This document shows, in pieces, positions 9,014 to 17,650 of a DNA stretch of 64,000 bases. The stretch's first letter is position 1. Each line of letters opens with the position of its first letter. Made by a program: the position numbers and the translations under genes. This DNA comes from Actinophytocola sp963826035 (lineage in GTDB: Bacteria; Actinomycetota; Actinomycetes; Mycobacteriales; Pseudonocardiaceae), in assembly GCA_963826035.1 (NCBI GenBank), contig CAWGVZ010000009.1, positions 124,001 through 188,000 on the forward strand. The letters run 5' to 3'. Below the pieces are notes generated by a model. The model made no database searches. It was not told the origin of the DNA and worked only from the letters and a program-made list of their open reading frames with translations.

Positions 9014-9040
9014 TTAGCACTCGGCCGTCATGAGTGCCAA
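9014..9040. promoter_or_regulatory. CIRCE element (HrcA operator) of hsp20
   Basis: TTAGCACTC, nine bases, GAGTGCCAA. The consensus is TTAGCACTC-N9-GAGTGCTAA, so a single base differs. CIRCE is the binding site of the heat-shock repressor HrcA, normally found at groESL and dnaK; here it serves a small heat-shock gene. Confidence 0.9.
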
Positions 9041-9206
9041 CGGTTCGGGCACCCCTGTTGTTCCCTGCCCACGGGCGCCGGCCGGCCCGGTGCGGCGACA
9101 ACAGGTGACGGAAGCAGCCGGGAAAGTTCACACGTTGGGTGGACGCCAAAAAGGCGCGCGACGGGTTAGCTGAGACGCGACCGGATAATTCGAGCTAGGA
9201 GGTCGA

Positions 9207-9590
9207 ATGTCGTTAACGGTTTCCCCCGATCTGCTGGAGAAGGCGCAGCGCGGGCCGGTGTCCGACGATGATTTCGTCGCCTGCATTCGCGACTCGCTGC
9301 CCTACGCCTGGTCGGTCGTCACCGACTTGGCCGAGCGGCTCTCCAAGGGGGGCGTGGTCGCCGACAACCAGCAGGAGCCGCCGGACGAACAGGCTCGTGG
9401 CCAGCTGTTGCGCCTGGTCGGCAGCGATGCCATGCGGGCGGCGGTCGAGCGGCACTTCAACGTCCGGCTCGCCTTCCAGAACTGCCACCGGCTCGCGTTG
9501 TTCGACCCGTCGGCGCACACCGCGTACACCGAGTTCATCAGCCCTCGCTCACAACTACTGAACCAGAGTCCGGAGTTGGTCAACTGCTGA
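9207..9590 (+). CDS. SCO5389-family conserved protein
   Basis: 127 residues, soluble, no catalytic motif seen. The order MSLTVSPDLLEKAQRG, FVACIRDSLPYAW, DEQARGQLLRLVGSDA, RHFNVRLAFQNCHRLALF and a C-terminal QLLNQSPELVNC matches, from memory, the small actinobacterial family typified by Streptomyces SCO5389, whose function is unknown. A good ribosome site (AGGAGGTC) precedes the ATG. It is monocistronic, closed by a strong terminator. Confidence 0.8.
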   Translation: MSLTVSPDLLEKAQRGPVSDDDFVACIRDSLPYAWSVVTDLAERLSKGGVVADNQQEPPDEQARGQLLRLVGSDAMRAAVERHFNVRLAFQNCHRLALFDPSAHTAYTEFISPRSQLLNQSPELVNC

Positions 9591-9600
9591 TCCTCGAAAA

Positions 9601-9626
9601 GGGAGCCGTGCCCCGGCTCCCTTTTT
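9601..9626 (+). terminator. Intrinsic terminator of the SCO5389-like gene
   Basis: Stem GGGAGCCG / CGGCTCCC with a 5-base loop, followed by TTTTT. This is the most classical rho-independent terminator in the window. Confidence 0.9.
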
Positions 9627-9932
9627 CACCGACCAACACATGCATTTATCGCAATTCGAGCATGACGTTCAAGAAAGCGTGAACTCCAGCTACAGCTCGT
9701 CCCTGATGGGGATGCCGTCGTGGCCGAGCTCCGGGATCTGGGCTTCAGCTTCCGCGCCTCGGCCACCGCGCCCGGACGCAGCGCCGTGAGCACGAACAGC
9801 GCCACCACCTCCACCGCGCCCACTCACGCGACAGGAGTGCGGTCACCACTTGCCTGTCGGCCGGCTCGATCGCGCGGAGCGTGTACCGAGTCACAGTGCT
9901 CACCGTGCCAGGACCGCTTAACGTTTGTTGAC
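9627..9932. other. 306-base gap, perhaps a decayed small gene
   Basis: No intact gene seen. On the minus strand two frames overlap in a way that looks like coding sequence with a lost frame: one holds TLRAIEPADRQVVTALLS, another a hydrophobic VEVVALFVLTALRPGAV, and a third ends cleanly with IPELGHDGIPIRDEL and a stop at about 9692. None has a convincing start and domain. It also must hold the coaA promoter. Confidence 0.3.
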
Positions 9933-10892
9933 GTGCGGGCCACCAACACGCGACCAGTGAAGAACGGCCGCGACCTGAGCCCCTACGTGGAGCTGCGCCG
10001 CGAGCAGTGGCGGGAACTGCGCCGGGCGACACCACTCACCCTCACCCTCGACGAGCTGGTCAGACTGCGCGGGCTGGGTGATCCGGTCGACCTCGAGGAG
10101 GTGGTCGACGTCTACCTGCCCATGTCGCGGCTGATCAGCCTGCAGGTGGCGGCGCGCCAGCGGCTGTACGCGGTGACCACCTCTTTTCTCGGCGAGGACC
10201 CGGCGGAGAGCAAGCAGGTGCCGTTCGTGATCGGCATCGCCGGGAGCGTGGCGGTCGGCAAGTCCACGACCGCCCGGTTGCTACAGACGCTGCTGGCCCG
10301 CTGGCCGGACCACCCGCACGTCGACCTGGTGACCACCGACGGGTTCCTGCTGTCGAAGGCGGAGCTGACGAGGCGCGGGCTGATGAACCGCAAGGGGTTC
10401 CCCGAGAGCTACGACCGGCGTGGGCTGCTGCGGTTCGTCTCGGACGTGAAGTCCGGCGCGGCCGAGGTGCGCGCGCCCGTCTACTCGCACCTGGCCTACG
10501 ACATCCTGCCGGGCGAGGCGCAGGTGGTGCGCAAGCCGGACATCCTCATCATCGAGGGCCTGAACGTGCTGCAGCCCGGTCCGGGGCTGACGGTGGCCGA
10601 CATGTTCGACTTCTCCATCTACGTCGACGCACACACCGACGACATCGCCAGCTGGTACGTCGAGCGGTTCGCAAAGCTGCGGGACACGGCCTTCAGCAAC
10701 CCGGACTCGCACTTCCACCACTACGCGGCGCTGTCCGACGAGGCGGCCGCCGCCGAGGCGACCCGGCTGTGGCAGGAGATCAACGAGCCGAACCTGCTCA
10801 ACAACATCCTGCCGACCCGCCCGCGCGCGACACTCGTGTTGCGCAAGGACGCCGACCACCGGATCAGCCGCGTCCGGCTGCGCAAGCTCTAG
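9933..10892 (+). CDS. coaA: Type I pantothenate kinase
   Basis: 319 residues from a GTG start. Phosphorylates pantothenate, the first step of coenzyme A synthesis. The P-loop GIAGSVAVGKST is at residues 101-112; VTTDGFLL, the LIIEGLNVLQ strand and the FSIYVDA region follow as in bacterial CoaA. The length agrees with the family (about 310-320). A longer reading to the left has no family similarity. Its stop shares CTAG with the convergent gene. Confidence 0.95.
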   Translation: MRATNTRPVKNGRDLSPYVELRREQWRELRRATPLTLTLDELVRLRGLGDPVDLEEVVDVYLPMSRLISLQVAARQRLYAVTTSFLGEDPAESKQVPFVIGIAGSVAVGKSTTARLLQTLLARWPDHPHVDLVTTDGFLLSKAELTRRGLMNRKGFPESYDRRGLLRFVSDVKSGAAEVRAPVYSHLAYDILPGEAQVVRKPDILIIEGLNVLQPGPGLTVADMFDFSIYVDAHTDDIASWYVERFAKLRDTAFSNPDSHFHHYAALSDEAAAAEATRLWQEINEPNLLNNILPTRPRATLVLRKDADHRISRVRLRKL

Positions 10893-11410
10893 TAGGCGTC
10901 CATGATCGCGATCTGGGCCACCACCAGGCGCCGGTCGAGATCGTCGTCCTTGATCTCCACCACGAAGCGGGTCAGGCCGAACCTGCGGCGCACGGTGAAC
11001 CCGCCGAAGTCGTAGCTGGCAGGCAGCAGGGCGAACAGGCCACCCACCCCGCGCAGGAACGCCCCGAACGTGCTGCGCTCCCTGGCGGTGAGTGAGTCGT
11101 CCCGGCCCGGCCGCTCGACGACCCACTGGCGCGGACCCCACCTCGACTCCGCGCGGACCAGGCCGAGCGACTCGCCCGCCGAGACCTCGAACCCGTCGAG
11201 CCAGCGATGCTCGTGCCGCGCCTTGGCCGTGGCGAAGGTCGTGTTCCGCAGGTCGTCCCGGTAGATCAGGACCTCCCGGCTGTTCCTCGGTGCGTCGACG
11301 AACGCGATCGGGTCGGGAGACGGCCCGAACACGTCGTACCGGTTGACGAACAGACGGAAACGCTTGCGCACCAACAGCCGGCGCTGACCCCGGAGCAGCG
11401 TGGAATCCAC
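10889..11410 (-). CDS. LURP-one/scramblase-like protein of unknown function
   Basis: 173 residues, soluble, beta-rich. The pattern LFVNRYDVFG, IAFVDAPRNSREVLIYRDD, LGLVRAESRWGPRQWVVE and FVVEIKDDDLDRRLVVAQIAIMDAY is reminiscent of the LURP-one-related/phospholipid scramblase fold, a 12-stranded beta barrel around one helix. This is a resemblance, not a proven match. The GTG start has no clear ribosome site and lies only 37 bases from the divergent gene at 11448. Confidence 0.55.
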   Translation of the reverse strand: MDSTLLRGQRRLLVRKRFRLFVNRYDVFGPSPDPIAFVDAPRNSREVLIYRDDLRNTTFATAKARHEHRWLDGFEVSAGESLGLVRAESRWGPRQWVVERPGRDDSLTARERSTFGAFLRGVGGLFALLPASYDFGGFTVRRRFGLTRFVVEIKDDDLDRRLVVAQIAIMDAY

Positions 11411-11447
11411 TCGAGGATCGTAGGGCGCGCATGGTTGGCTTGTCCGC

Positions 11448-12188
11448 GTGGACGATTCGAGATACCTGGCCTGTCTGGCCGACGACTATGCGCGGCTGCG
11501 CGAGCTGGCCGGTGCGACGGCCGACACCCGGGTGCCGAGCTGCCCCGACTGGACGGGCGACGACCTGGTCCGGCACGTCGCCGAGGTGTACCGGCACAAG
11601 ACGGAGACCATGCGCCACGGGCGATACCCGTTGCCGCCCGACTTCGGCGACGAGGCTCCCGTGGCGTCGCTCGAACGGACCTACAACGCATTGATCGCCG
11701 AGTTCGCCGCCCGCAAGCCCGATGACTGGTCGCTGACCTGGTACGAACCCGATCAGACGGTCGGGTTCTGGATGCGCCGGATGGCCCAGGAGACGGTGAT
11801 CCACCGGATCGACGCCGAGCTGGCGGCCGGCGTGCCCCACGCGCCGATCCCCGACGACCTGGCGGTCGACGGCATCGACGAGGTGCTCGTGCGGTTCCTC
11901 GGCTACGAGTCGGCCGAGTCGGCCGAGGAGTTCGGCCCGCACCTTTCCGACGACGAGGGCCGCACGGTCCGCGTCGACACGGCGGCGGCCAGCTGGTCGA
12001 TCCAGCTCGGCCCGAGCGTGGTGAGCGTCGAGCCAGGGCACGCCGACGCGGAGGCCTCGGTCGGCGGCGAGCCCGATGCGGTGCTCCGCTGGCTGTGGCG
12101 GCGTGCCGGCGACGAGGAGGTCGTGCTGGACGGCTTCCCGTGGGTGATCGGCAAGCTCCGGCAGCTGATGGGGCTGGCGACGCAATAG
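11448..12188 (+). CDS. Mycothiol-dependent maleylpyruvate isomerase family protein
   Basis: 246 residues. N-terminal DinB-like four-helix bundle of the MDMPI family with VPSCPDWTGDDLVRHVAEVYRHK and a later QETVIHRIDAELAAG, the His residues expected to bind metal; a C-terminal MDMPI_C-type domain follows from about 155. Family members use mycothiol as a cofactor or transfer it; the actual substrate is unknown. It lies 9 bases before the response regulator gene and may be cotranscribed. Confidence 0.85.
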   Translation: MDDSRYLACLADDYARLRELAGATADTRVPSCPDWTGDDLVRHVAEVYRHKTETMRHGRYPLPPDFGDEAPVASLERTYNALIAEFAARKPDDWSLTWYEPDQTVGFWMRRMAQETVIHRIDAELAAGVPHAPIPDDLAVDGIDEVLVRFLGYESAESAEEFGPHLSDDEGRTVRVDTAAASWSIQLGPSVVSVEPGHADAEASVGGEPDAVLRWLWRRAGDEEVVLDGFPWVIGKLRQLMGLATQ

Positions 12189-12197
12189 TCTGGCGGC

Positions 12198-12833
12198 ATG
12201 GCCGTGAGGGTGGCGCTCGTCGATGACCACGAGGTGGTGCGGCGTGGGCTGCGGGACCTGCTGGACGGCGAGCCGGGCATCGAGGTGGTGGCCGAGGCCG
12301 GCGGTGTGGCGGAGGCGCTGACCAGGGTCGAGGCCACTCGTCCAGACGTGGTCGTGGTGGACGTCCGCCTGCCCGACGGTGATGGTGTCGCGCTGTGCCG
12401 CACGTTGCGTTCGCTGGCGCGGCCGCCGCAGTGCCTGGTGCTGACGGCGTTCGACGACGAGCGGGCGCTGGTCGAGGCGATCATGGCCGGCGCGTCGGGC
12501 TACCTGCTGAAACAGGTGCGCGGGCAGGACCTGGTGGACGCCGTGCGAGAGGTGGCGGCCGGCCGCTCGCTGCTCGACCCGGTGACCACGGCCCGCGTGC
12601 TGGCGAGAATGCGCCGCGCGGCGGAGACCGACGAGCTGGCGGCGCTGACCGAGCGGGAGCGGACGGTGCTCGAGCTGATGGGCGAGGGCATGACCAACCG
12701 CCAGATCGCGGAGCGGCTGTTCCTGGCGGAGAAGACGGTGAAGAACTACGTGACGTCCGTGCTGGCGAAGCTGGGTATGGAACGCCGCACGCAAGCGGTG
12801 GCCTGGATCGCCCGCCGCCCAACCACGCCGTGA
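12198..12833 (+). CDS. DevR/NarL-family response regulator
   Basis: 211 residues. Receiver with DD at 9-10, phospho-acceptor Asp55 in VVVVDVRLPDGDG, Lys in YLLKQVRGQD, then a LuxR helix-turn-helix (LTERERTVLELMGEGMTNRQIAERL, FLAEKTVKNYVTSVLAKL) of the DosR/DevR type. It has no kinase beside it on its own strand. The GAF-domain kinase at 16251-17393 is DevS-like and is the likely partner, with the ABC transporter between them a likely target. Confidence 0.9.
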   Translation: MAVRVALVDDHEVVRRGLRDLLDGEPGIEVVAEAGGVAEALTRVEATRPDVVVVDVRLPDGDGVALCRTLRSLARPPQCLVLTAFDDERALVEAIMAGASGYLLKQVRGQDLVDAVREVAAGRSLLDPVTTARVLARMRRAAETDELAALTERERTVLELMGEGMTNRQIAERLFLAEKTVKNYVTSVLAKLGMERRTQAVAWIARRPTTP

Positions 12834-12865
12834 GGTGCCGCGCGACCTGAGATCGCGCGGCACCT
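12833..12865. terminator. Bidirectional hairpin between convergent genes
   Basis: Perfect 13-bp inverted repeat AGGTGCCGCGCGA / TCGCGCGGCACCT with a 7-base loop, placed between the stop of the response regulator and the stop of the ABC permease. It overlaps the last base of the regulator stop codon. No T-run on either side. Confidence 0.75.
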
Positions 12866-12872
12866 GGAACGG

Positions 12873-15382
12873 TCACGCCGCCGCGGCGGCCACCACGGGT
12901 TTCGTGCGTAGGCCCACCCACGTGGAGATCAGCGTCGAGCCGAAGGTCAGCACCCCGACCGCACCGATCACGCCCAGATAGATCCAGATCGGACCGGACG
13001 GGATCAACGTGTCGCCGGCCACCAGCGTGAACGGGACCAGCGTCATGGCCGCCACGACCGTGCCCAGCAGGACGCCGATCGCCGTCGCCATGCCGGCTTC
13101 CACGATCATCATCCGCATGACCTGCGACTTCGTCGAGCCGGTCAGGCGTTGCAGACCGAACTCCCGGCGCCGCGCGCCGATCGACATCACCAGGCTGTTC
13201 ACCACGGAGATGGCCGTGTACGCGATGATCATGCCTGCCATCAGGTAGTTGATCCAGGCACCGAGCTCCTGGTCCTGCACGTGGTCGGCGATCAGCGCCT
13301 CGCGGTCGGCGATGCCCAAGCCCGGGTGGTCGGCGAGTGCCGCCGCCAGTGCCGGCGTGACGTCGCCCTCCGCACGGATCATGATCTGCTGCGGCAGGCC
13401 CGCGGTCGTGTGTTCGGCCACCAGGGCAGCCGGCATGAGCAGCGTCTCGAAGCCCTCGTTGCCCGGGTACAGCGCCACGATCCGGACGTCGACGTCCGCG
13501 CCGTCCCCCATGCGCATGGTGATCGTGTCGCCGACGCCCCGGTCGAGGGTCGCCGCGTGGTCCACCGGCAGTGCCACGGTCGCTCCGGTCAGGTCCGCCA
13601 GTGAGCCCTCCCGGACGTCCACCGCAACCGTTTGCGCCGCGGCGTCCCCCGTGACGCCCTGTACCGGCCAACCCTCCTCGGACAGCGAGTCGTCGTACGG
13701 GTCCGCCACGTACACGGTGCTCGTCACGAACTCCGACGCGGCCGTGACCCCCGGGACCTGCCGGACCTCGTCGAGCACGCCGGGGGCGAGCCCGCCGGTC
13801 GACGAACCGACCACCAGATCGGCACGCAGGTTCTCCACGAACGCCTGCCTGGACAGCTCGACCGACGTGGTCTGCAGGTAGATGTTCGCTGTCGACATCC
13901 CCGTGGCCAGCATGATCGGCACGACCACGGCGGCCATCCGCACCGCCCGGGTCTTCGTGGACAGCACCGCCAGCTGCCCCGCCGTCCCGGAGAACAGCCG
14001 GACCGGCCCCCGGATCACAGCCAGCAGCACCTTCGTGATGCCCGGCCCGACGAGCGCGAGGCCGATGGCCCACAGCATCACCGAAGGGCCGGCCGTACTG
14101 GCCGCGATCGGGCCGGTCATCACGGCGATCGTCACGATGAACAGCGCGAGCCCGCCGCCGAAGGCCAGCAGCGCGAGCGTCAGCCGGAACCAGCTCAGCC
14201 AGCGCCGCTGGATGGCGGCGTCGGCCAGCGCCTCGGTCGGGCGGGTGCGGGCCGCGCGACGGCCGGCCACGAACGCCGCCACCAACGAGGTCACGATGCC
14301 GGCGCCCGCCGCCGCGATCATGGGAATCCAGTTCGCGTGGTGGGCCATCTCGACCGGAACCACCCCGTTCTCGGCCAGCCGATCGAACAGCCACGGTCCG
14401 AAGAGGCTGCCGAGCAGGCAGCCGAGCGCGGTGGCGAACACCGACATGAACAGCGCCTCGCCGATGACCATGCGCCGCAGCTGCCCCGGCGTGGTGCCGA
14501 TCGCCCGCAGCAACGCCAGCTCCCGCTGCCGCTGCTGCACCGACAGACCGAGGGTGGTCGACACCACGAAGATCGCGACCATCGTGGCGAGCCCACCGAA
14601 CACGGCCGACAGGACGATCAGGTTCTCGCTGGCCGTGGCCGCCTCGGGGAACTCGACGGTTCCCCGGTCTGCGCCGCTGAGGACGGCCGTGTGCTCGCCG
14701 TCCGCCACCCGGCCGAGGGCCGCGCCCACGGCGTCGAGGTCAGCGCCGTCGGCGGTGAGCACGCCGATGAGGTCGACCTTGCCGGGGTGCCCGGCCAGTC
14801 GGGTGGCATCGGCGTCGGCGAAGTACACGCCGGGAGCACCGAGGCCGGACACGGTGAACGTCTCCGTCCGCGCGCCCGCCACCAACTCGACTCGATCGCC
14901 GACGCCGTAGCCGAAGTCGTTACCCAGCACGACCTCACCGGCTGCCGGCGCGCGGCCCGCGGTCAGCTCGTACGTGGCGAGTGCGGCCGACCCCCAACCA
15001 TGGCCGTCCACCGTCGGGCCGCCCACCTGGCCGTCCCGCAGGACGGTGGTCGGCACCGTCAGATCGCCGACCACGGTTTCCACGCCAGGGATCTCCTCGA
15101 TGCGGGAGACAAGACCGTCGTCGACGCGGACCCGTTCGGACAGGATCCCGGAGTCCGTGTCCTGGTCCTCGCCGGAACTCTCGGTGCGCAGCCCGTAGGA
15201 CTGCTCGCCCGCCACCACGAACTGGGCGGCCGCCAGACGCTGGACGGGCATGTCGCCGCGGATACCGGTCTCCATGAGGCCGCCGCAGGCCATCACGAGC
15301 ATGGCGCCGAAGGTCATGGCCAGGAACGTCGCGACGAAGGCACCCTTGCGGAAACGCAGGGTGCGCAACGAAATCCGGATCA

Positions 15383-15383
<1 letters not shown>
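12873..15383 (-). CDS. FtsX/MacB-type ABC transporter permease
   Basis: 836 residues. Two FtsX units: an N-terminal helix (RKGAFVATFLAMTFGAMLVMACGG), a large extracytoplasmic domain, a three-helix FtsX bundle around residues 245-390, then a second helix, second extracytoplasmic domain and a final FtsX bundle to the C-terminus. This duplicated layout is typical of Gram-positive antibiotic-sensing or lipoprotein-handling exporters. The ATG overlaps the stop of the ATPase gene (TGATG), so the two subunits are coupled. A GTG one codon earlier is the alternative start. Confidence 0.92.
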
Positions 15384-16156
<773 letters not shown>

Positions 16157-16250
16157 GGTGTTCTCCTTCGCCCGTCGCACAAGAGAAGCCTCGCGTGATC
16201 AGGCGCTCGGAACACTGGTGCAGGCAGGGAGAATCGAGGTGGGGGTAGCC

Positions 16251-17393
16251 CTACCCCAGCGGGACCGTCCAGCTGACGGTCGTGCCGCGCGGCGACGAGC
16301 GGACCTCGCACCGGCCGCCCGCCTGCGTGGCGCGTTCCTCCAGGTGCTTGAGGCCGCGGTGCGTGACGCCCTCGGGGATGCCGCAGCCGTCGTCGGCCAC
16401 CGTCAGTCGCAGTGCCCGGTCGCGTCCGATGTGGACAGAAACCTGGTGGGCGCCGGAATGCCTGACCACATTGGACAGCGCCTCGCGCAGTGCGGCGCGG
16501 GCGTGGTCGGCCAGGTCGGCCGGGATGTCCGCCAGGTCGCCGGCGATCGCCAGCTTCGGCTCAAACCCGAGCAGTTCGCCGGCGATGGCGACCTCCGTGG
16601 CCGCCGACTCGGCCAGGTCGGTCGCCGTGTCGACCGGATCGGGATTGCGCAGCGCGCGGACGACCGAGCGGACGTCGGCGATGGAGGCGTCGAGCTGGTC
16701 GACCGCCTCGGACAGGCGGGTGGCGTCGCGCCGGGCGAGCTTGCGGGTGGGCCGGCGGGCCAGCAGGTCGAGCTGCATGCCGGCCGCGTAGAGGCGCTGG
16801 ACGATCACGTCGTGCAGGTCGCGCGCGATGCGTTCGCGCTCCTGGTAGAGGCTGAGCCGGGCGCGGGCGGTGGCGCCTTCGGCGAGCACGAGGACGAGGC
16901 CGGCCTGCGCGGCGAACGCGGAGAGCATCTCGACGGTGGCCGGCTCGAACGGGCTGGTGCCACGGCTGCGGTAGACGGTCAGCGCGCCAAGCCGCCGCTG
17001 CGCCGTCCCGAACGGCGCGGCCGCGAACGGGCCGTAGATGCGCAGCTCCCGGGGCACGAACGGAGCCGTGCGGGGGTCGGTGCAGACGTCGTCCACCATG
17101 ATCGCGACCCCGCTGCGAGCGACCCGGGCGGCCGAGCTGCGGGCGGAGAGCACCAGTCCCACGGGATCGACGGCGTTCGGCACGCTGGGCGCACCGTGCG
17201 CGGCCTCGACCGTGAGGGACCCGTCGTCGGCGCGGGCCATGACCAGCCCGAGATCGGCCTGAGCGAGCTCGGCGGCCCACCGCACGACGAGGCCCAGCAC
17301 CGCCTCCGGGTCCTCCCCGGAGAGCGCCGCCGTGGCGATCTCGGTCGAGGCGCCGAGAGCTTGCGCAGCGAGTGCGGGTTCCATGACAGTCAT
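16251..17393 (-). CDS. GAF-domain sensor histidine kinase (DevS-like)
   Basis: 380 residues, no membrane segment. A single GAF domain spans about 17-170, then HisKA_3 with His194 in ERIARDLHDVIVQRLYAAGMQLD and an HATPase_c domain (REALSNVVRHSGA, VADDGCGIP, GLKHLEERA). Resembles DevS/DosT sensors, which carry haem in GAF domains to sense oxygen or NO, but with one GAF rather than two. Whether this GAF binds haem is not evident. Likely partner is the regulator at 12198; the cytochrome bd operon lies next door. Confidence 0.9.
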   Translation of the reverse strand: MTVMEPALAAQALGASTEIATAALSGEDPEAVLGLVVRWAAELAQADLGLVMARADDGSLTVEAAHGAPSVPNAVDPVGLVLSARSSAARVARSGVAIMVDDVCTDPRTAPFVPRELRIYGPFAAAPFGTAQRRLGALTVYRSRGTSPFEPATVEMLSAFAAQAGLVLVLAEGATARARLSLYQERERIARDLHDVIVQRLYAAGMQLDLLARRPTRKLARRDATRLSEAVDQLDASIADVRSVVRALRNPDPVDTATDLAESAATEVAIAGELLGFEPKLAIAGDLADIPADLADHARAALREALSNVVRHSGAHQVSVHIGRDRALRLTVADDGCGIPEGVTHRGLKHLEERATQAGGRCEVRSSPRGTTVSWTVPLG

Positions 17394-17437
17394 CCTGAGG
17401 CTAGCGCTCCGGCCTCATTAGCGGCGTGAACTGTCGG

Positions 17438-17501
17438 TGCAGCCCGGTAAAATTGACATCGGGGGGTCCCGGACCGATTGAATGGTCCATTCAATCGGTG
17501 A
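17438..17501 (-). repeat. Palindromic repeat, copy A1 (intergenic)
   Basis: Read on the minus strand: palindrome ACCGATTGAATGG-A-CCATTCAATCGGT (17473-17499, 27 bp, perfect around the central base), a GC block CCGGGACCCCCCG, then GATGTCAATTTTACCGGG and a diverged tail. It lies between the start of the GAF kinase and the end of cydDC. Shares the layout of copies A2, B1 and B2. Confidence 0.85.
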
Positions 17502-17539
17502 CCACCCGAACGAGTCCGCGGTGACGGCGTCCGCAGCAC

Positions 17540-17613
17540 CGAAAATGTCAGACCTCGTTGGTAGCGTTGACATCGGGGACTCCCTGATCGTGCGAATGGT
17601 CCATTCGCACGGT
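17540..17613 (-). repeat. Palindromic repeat, copy A2 (intergenic)
   Basis: Read on the minus strand: palindrome CGTGCGAATGG-A-CCATTCGCACG (17589-17611), GC block GGGAGTCCCC, GATGTCAACGCTACC, then AACGAGGTCTGACATTTTCGG. Relative to the other copies three bases in the left arm (ATT to TGC) differ and the three opposite bases have changed to match, so the stem is preserved. Palindrome centre to centre distance from A1 is 114 bases. Confidence 0.85.
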
Positions 17614-17650
17614 CCGATACGCGGTCGTGATGCTCCGGCCTTGACACGGG

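Noticed and set aside
9745..10035. Minus-strand gene opposite the start of coaA
   Set aside because: Arg/Trp-rich shifted translation; at best part of a decayed gene ending near 9690.
12481..14394. Long open frames of several hundred residues on strands opposite or shifted to clear genes, here and in many other places
   Set aside because: High-GC DNA gives long open shadow frames; these are Arg/Pro/His-rich, lack family similarity and overlap well-supported genes.
17390..17647. Short open frame across repeats A1 and A2
   Set aside because: It is a translation of the repeats themselves, without a ribosome site.
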